From Luteolibacter ambystomatis (GTDB lineage Bacteria > Verrucomicrobiota > Verrucomicrobiia > Verrucomicrobiales > Akkermansiaceae), in the NCBI RefSeq assembly GCF_018137965.1, contig NZ_CP073100.1, forward strand, positions 3,235,754 through 3,299,753: 64,000 bases of DNA, written 5' to 3'. Each line of letters opens with the position of its first letter. Position 1 is the stretch's first letter. Shown here piece after piece: positions 60,994-64,000 of the stretch. The notes under the pieces are model-generated. The model searched no databases. It was not told where the DNA came from and saw only the letters and a program-made list of their open reading frames with translations. Made by a program: the position numbers and the translations under genes.

Positions 60994-63323
60994 AAGCCAC
61001 CGCCGCCCTCTTCCTGTTCTCCGCCTTGGTCACCGGCCTGCATGCGCAAGGCACCAAGGCCGACTACGACCGCGCCAAGGAATTGGGAGGCAAGGCCCGT
61101 TCGCTGGTCACCGATAGCACACCACGCGTGACATGGACGGACACCGGCACCGCGTTCGCACGCACGCGCGACAAGGTGATCGCCATCGATCTCGCCACCG
61201 GCAAAACCCGCGCAGCCACCAAAGAAGAAGCCGACCAAGCGAAGATCGTCACCAAGAACGTGCCCGTCCTACCCTTCGGACGCGCGCGTTCCCGCGACAG
61301 CTCGGATCAGCAACCGCTGGAAATCCGCAACGAAACCAACGAAACGATCGGCATCAACTGGATCGACAGCCGCGGCGAAAGCAAATCCTACGGCACCATC
61401 GATCCCGGCAAAAGCGCGACCCAGTCCACCTACTCCGGGCATGTCTGGAGCATCACCGATCGCGAGGGAAAGCCTTTCGCCATGGTCCGCACCCCGGACT
61501 ATCCCGGCGTGGTCCGTATCACCGGCAGACCGGCGGAAGCATCTCCGCGCGAGCGACGTTCCGAGCGCCGCTCGACCAGCGGCCGGGTATCCCCCGATGG
61601 AAAGACGGAAGCTTATGTCCAAGGCGGCAACACGCTGGTGATCCGTCCGCTGCCGGATGGCACGCCGGCCAATGCCACCGTGCTGTCCCCGGGCGAGCGC
61701 TTCGACAACGAGACGGACTGGTCTCCGGACTCGACCCGCTTCGTGATCTCCAGCGCCAAGGATGTTTCCGTGCGCCAGGTCACGTTGGTACAGTCCTCTC
61801 CAAAGGACCAGTTGCAGCCGAAGGTCGAGAAGATCGACTACGTGAAACCCGGCGATCCGATCCGCCAGCCCTTCCCGCGGCTCTATGACGCCGCCGCCAA
61901 AAAGGAAATCCCGGTGGATCATGCGTTGTTCCCGAATCCCTGGGAGATCAAGGAGCTCACGTGGGCAGCGGACTCCAGCGAATTCATGTTCGTCTACAAC
62001 CAGCGCGGCCACCAGCTCATGCGCATCCTCGGCGTCAATGCGAAGGACGGCAAGGTGCGGGTGATTCACGAGGACAAGACCGACACCTTCATCGACTACT
62101 CACAGAAGTTCTACTTCCGTCACCTCCCGGAAACGAAGGAGATCCTGTGGATGTCCGAGCGCGACGGCTGGAACCACCTCTACCTGATCGATACCGCCAA
62201 CGGCCGCATCAAGAACCAGATCACCAGGGGCCAATGGAACGTCCGGGAGATCGTGGATGTGGATGCCACCAAGCGCACGATTCTCTTCAAAGCCCTTGGC
62301 ACTATTCCCGGGCAAGACCCCTACTACACTCACTTCGCGCGGGTGAACTTCGACGGCAGCGGCCTGATGCGTCTCACCGAATCGAACGGCGATCATCGCA
62401 TCACCTTCTCTCCGGATCAGAAGCATCTCATCGATACCTGGTCGCGCATGGACCAGCCGCCGGTGACCGAACTGCGGAATGCGGAAACCGGCAAGCTGGT
62501 GTGCGAACTCGGACGCGGTGATGACTCCGCCCTTCAGAAAACCGGCTGGAGCCGTGCCGAGCCGCTCTCCGCGAAAGGCCGCGATGGCAAAACCGACATC
62601 TACGGCGTACTCATCAAGCCCTCCAACTTCGACCCGGCGAAAAAGTATCCCGTCATCGAGAACATCTATAGCGGACCGCACGATTTCTTCGTTCCGAAAC
62701 CGTATCACGCCTGGACCCGCATGAACGATCTGGCCGAGCTGGGCTTCATCGTCGTGCAGATCGATGGCATGGGCACCAACTGGCGGAGCAAGACCTTTCA
62801 CGATGTCGCATGGAAAAACCTCGCCGATGCCGGTCTCCCCGATCACATCGCCTGGATCAAGACCGCCGCCGCCACCCGTCCGTGGATGGACCTGTCCCGC
62901 GTAGGCATCTACGGTGGTAGCGCCGGCGGCCAGAACTCGCTCTCCGCAATGTTGCACCATGGCGATTTCTACAAAGCCTGCGTCTCCGACTGCGGCTGCC
63001 ATGACAACCGCATGGACAAGATCTGGTGGAACGAGGCGTGGATGGGCTGGCCTGTCGATGAAAGCTACACCCGCAACTCCAACGTCACCGACGCCGCGAA
63101 ACTGCAAGGCAAGCTGATGCTGGTCGTCGGCGAACTGGACCACAACGTCGACCCCGCCTCGACGCTGCAAGTTGCCAACGCCCTCCAAAAAGCGGACAAG
63201 GACTTCGAGTTGCTGATCATCACGGGAGCGGACCACGGGGCCGCGGAAACCCCCTATGGCAGCCGCCGCCGGGCGGATTTCTTCGTGCGCAATTTGTTGG
63301 GCGTGGAGCCACGGGTGAACTGA
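60990..63323 (+). CDS. DPP IV-like S9 peptidase with an inserted VHL-beta-like domain
   Basis: 777 residues, signal peptide 1-19 (cleavage near LHAQG). The alpha/beta-hydrolase triad is Ser644 in GIYGGSAGGQNS, Asp717 in VGELDHNVDP and His749 in GADHGAAE, as in DPP IV. The propeller domain spans about 195-530. Residues about 105-178 form an insert: QPLEIRNETNETIGINWIDS, RGESKSYGTIDPG, STYSGHVWSITDREGKPFAM. It aligns with the VHL beta domain, whose hydroxyproline pocket in human VHL is Trp88, Tyr98, Ser111, His115 and Trp117; here the matching residues are Trp124, Tyr134, Thr147, His151 and Trp153. DPP IV-type enzymes cut after an N-terminal X-Pro or X-Ala; this one may prefer X-hydroxyproline, which is inference. 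It is coupled to the dehydrogenase gene. Confidence 0.9.
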   Translation: MKATAALFLFSALVTGLHAQGTKADYDRAKELGGKARSLVTDSTPRVTWTDTGTAFARTRDKVIAIDLATGKTRAATKEEADQAKIVTKNVPVLPFGRARSRDSSDQQPLEIRNETNETIGINWIDSRGESKSYGTIDPGKSATQSTYSGHVWSITDREGKPFAMVRTPDYPGVVRITGRPAEASPRERRSERRSTSGRVSPDGKTEAYVQGGNTLVIRPLPDGTPANATVLSPGERFDNETDWSPDSTRFVISSAKDVSVRQVTLVQSSPKDQLQPKVEKIDYVKPGDPIRQPFPRLYDAAAKKEIPVDHALFPNPWEIKELTWAADSSEFMFVYNQRGHQLMRILGVNAKDGKVRVIHEDKTDTFIDYSQKFYFRHLPETKEILWMSERDGWNHLYLIDTANGRIKNQITRGQWNVREIVDVDATKRTILFKALGTIPGQDPYYTHFARVNFDGSGLMRLTESNGDHRITFSPDQKHLIDTWSRMDQPPVTELRNAETGKLVCELGRGDDSALQKTGWSRAEPLSAKGRDGKTDIYGVLIKPSNFDPAKKYPVIENIYSGPHDFFVPKPYHAWTRMNDLAELGFIVVQIDGMGTNWRSKTFHDVAWKNLADAGLPDHIAWIKTAAATRPWMDLSRVGIYGGSAGGQNSLSAMLHHGDFYKACVSDCGCHDNRMDKIWWNEAWMGWPVDESYTRNSNVTDAAKLQGKLMLVVGELDHNVDPASTLQVANALQKADKDFELLIITGADHGAAETPYGSRRRADFFVRNLLGVEPRVN

Positions 63324-63382
63324 GCCGCCATTTTTCTCATTTTTCCGCTACAGAAATCGCGTGGGCGGGTTTCTATTCGTGA

Positions 63383-64000
63383 ATGCGCGCGCCACGCTGG
63401 ATACTGATCCCCCTCTTCCTTGCAGTTTGCACGGCAGGTGGATACCTGCTTGTCCGTTCGGCCAAGCCGCAGTCAGCCCCGAAGAAGGCCGCGTCCACAC
63501 CCGAACCGATGGTCTATCATGACTCGGAAGCTCCGGCCTTCCGCAGTGGAGACCGCAAGGAGGCCCGGCCAAAGGGCGACGTGGAGGCGCTTTCAAAAGG
63601 CGCTCTCGCCGGACAACGTTCCGTCACTTTCAAGGATCGCGCCTCCATGGAGGCTTTCCTCGAGAAAATCAAAGGCAAGGGGATCGCCGTCATGGGCCGT
63701 CTCGATGCGATCAACACCCTGCGCCTTGGATTCCTGAGCGCGGACGAACTGGCCTCCGTGCTCGATGGCTCGGAAAAAACCGGTTTCATTTTCCCGGTAA
63801 TGGTGCCGGGTCTTCCCGAAGGCAGTATCCAGCCGGGAGCCGTACCGCTCGGCAATCGCTTGGCGGAATGGCTCGGAATCGCCGGCTACGACCGGTCCAC
63901 CTGGGGCAAAGGCTTGAACGTGGCCGTGCTGGATACGGGCATCTCCACCATGGCCTCGTTTTTCGGCAAGGTGAACCAGAGCGCGCTGGTGGATTTCTCC
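63383..64000 (+). CDS. Subtilisin-like S8 protease, N-terminal part
   Basis: The frame runs off the window; 206 residues are seen. A signal peptide or anchor (MRAPRWILIPLFLAVCTAGG) leads to a propeptide-like part (VTFKDRASMEAFLEKIKGKG; LDAINTLRLGFLSADELASV), typical of S8 inhibitor domains. The catalytic domain then begins GKGLNVAVLDTGIS with the active-site Asp184. The His and Ser regions lie outside the window. It starts 59 bases after the S9 peptidase stop on the same strand and may be the last member of the plus operon, giving an endoprotease for the hydroxyproline system. Confidence 0.83.
   Translation, partial: MRAPRWILIPLFLAVCTAGGYLLVRSAKPQSAPKKAASTPEPMVYHDSEAPAFRSGDRKEARPKGDVEALSKGALAGQRSVTFKDRASMEAFLEKIKGKGIAVMGRLDAINTLRLGFLSADELASVLDGSEKTGFIFPVMVPGLPEGSIQPGAVPLGNRLAEWLGIAGYDRSTWGKGLNVAVLDTGISTMASFFGKVNQSALVDFS

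Overview
The window is a GC-rich bacterial chromosome segment with short intergenic gaps and no stretch above 300 bases without a gene. It most likely comes from a member of the Verrucomicrobiota (Verrucomicrobiales, Luteolibacter-like). That placement is inferred from gene content: a Cys-type sulfatase with an EF-hand tail beside a SUMF1-domain protein, a beta-strand-repeat protein with a PEP-CTERM tail, a large M60 (enhancin/mucinase-type) secreted protein, a GntR/LacI-type one-component regulator, and a bacterial SET-domain protein. I saw no phage, insertion sequence or CRISPR array.

Layout. 1-10.5 kb: end of a sialidase-like gene, a MATE exporter, a minus-strand pair (SUMF1-like protein then a secreted transglutaminase-like protein), a divergent sulfatase, an OmpR/EnvZ-type two-component system and a secreted hypothetical. 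10.5-18.4 kb: tRNA-Phe(GAA), leuB, a lipoprotein, cysE head-to-head with an Rrf2 regulator, two small coiled-coil membrane proteins, an MGMT-type alkyltransferase, a SET-domain protein, parB and a VOC protein. 18.4-31.6 kb: the PEP-CTERM protein, a 7TMR-DISM histidine kinase with its NarL-type regulator, a PhyH-family dioxygenase, the 1659-residue M60 protein, its divergent regulator, and an M28/glutaminyl-cyclase-like protein. 31.6-41.4 kb: a chorismate-binding enzyme coupled to an acyltransferase, a trypsin-like protease with a P-domain, an FGGY kinase, class II fructose bisphosphatase and EF-G. 41.5-52.2 kb: two divergent peptide ABC transporter operons, one complete and Yej-like, one lacking ATPases. 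52.2-55.1 kb: DCC protein, radC, lipA and a secreted helix-hairpin-helix protein.

55.2-64 kb is the most interesting part. Two divergent operons encode every enzyme of trans-4-hydroxyproline catabolism: epimerase, D-hydroxyproline oxidising flavoenzyme, DapA-family deaminase and alpha-ketoglutarate semialdehyde dehydrogenase. They also encode secreted peptidases: a zincin inside the minus operon, a DPP IV-like S9 peptidase translationally coupled to the dehydrogenase, and a subtilisin-type protease running off the window. The S9 peptidase carries an insert at residues 105-178 that reads like the beta domain of the eukaryotic von Hippel-Lindau (VHL) protein, with the residues that form the hydroxyproline pocket of VHL largely kept. 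I infer a system that cuts hydroxyproline-rich protein (collagen or plant extensin), recognises hydroxyproline through a VHL-like module, and burns the released imino acid to 2-oxoglutarate.

At the DNA level, several genes end within a few bases of a perfect GC-rich hairpin with a TTCC-type loop and no T-tract. A few classic terminators are present too.
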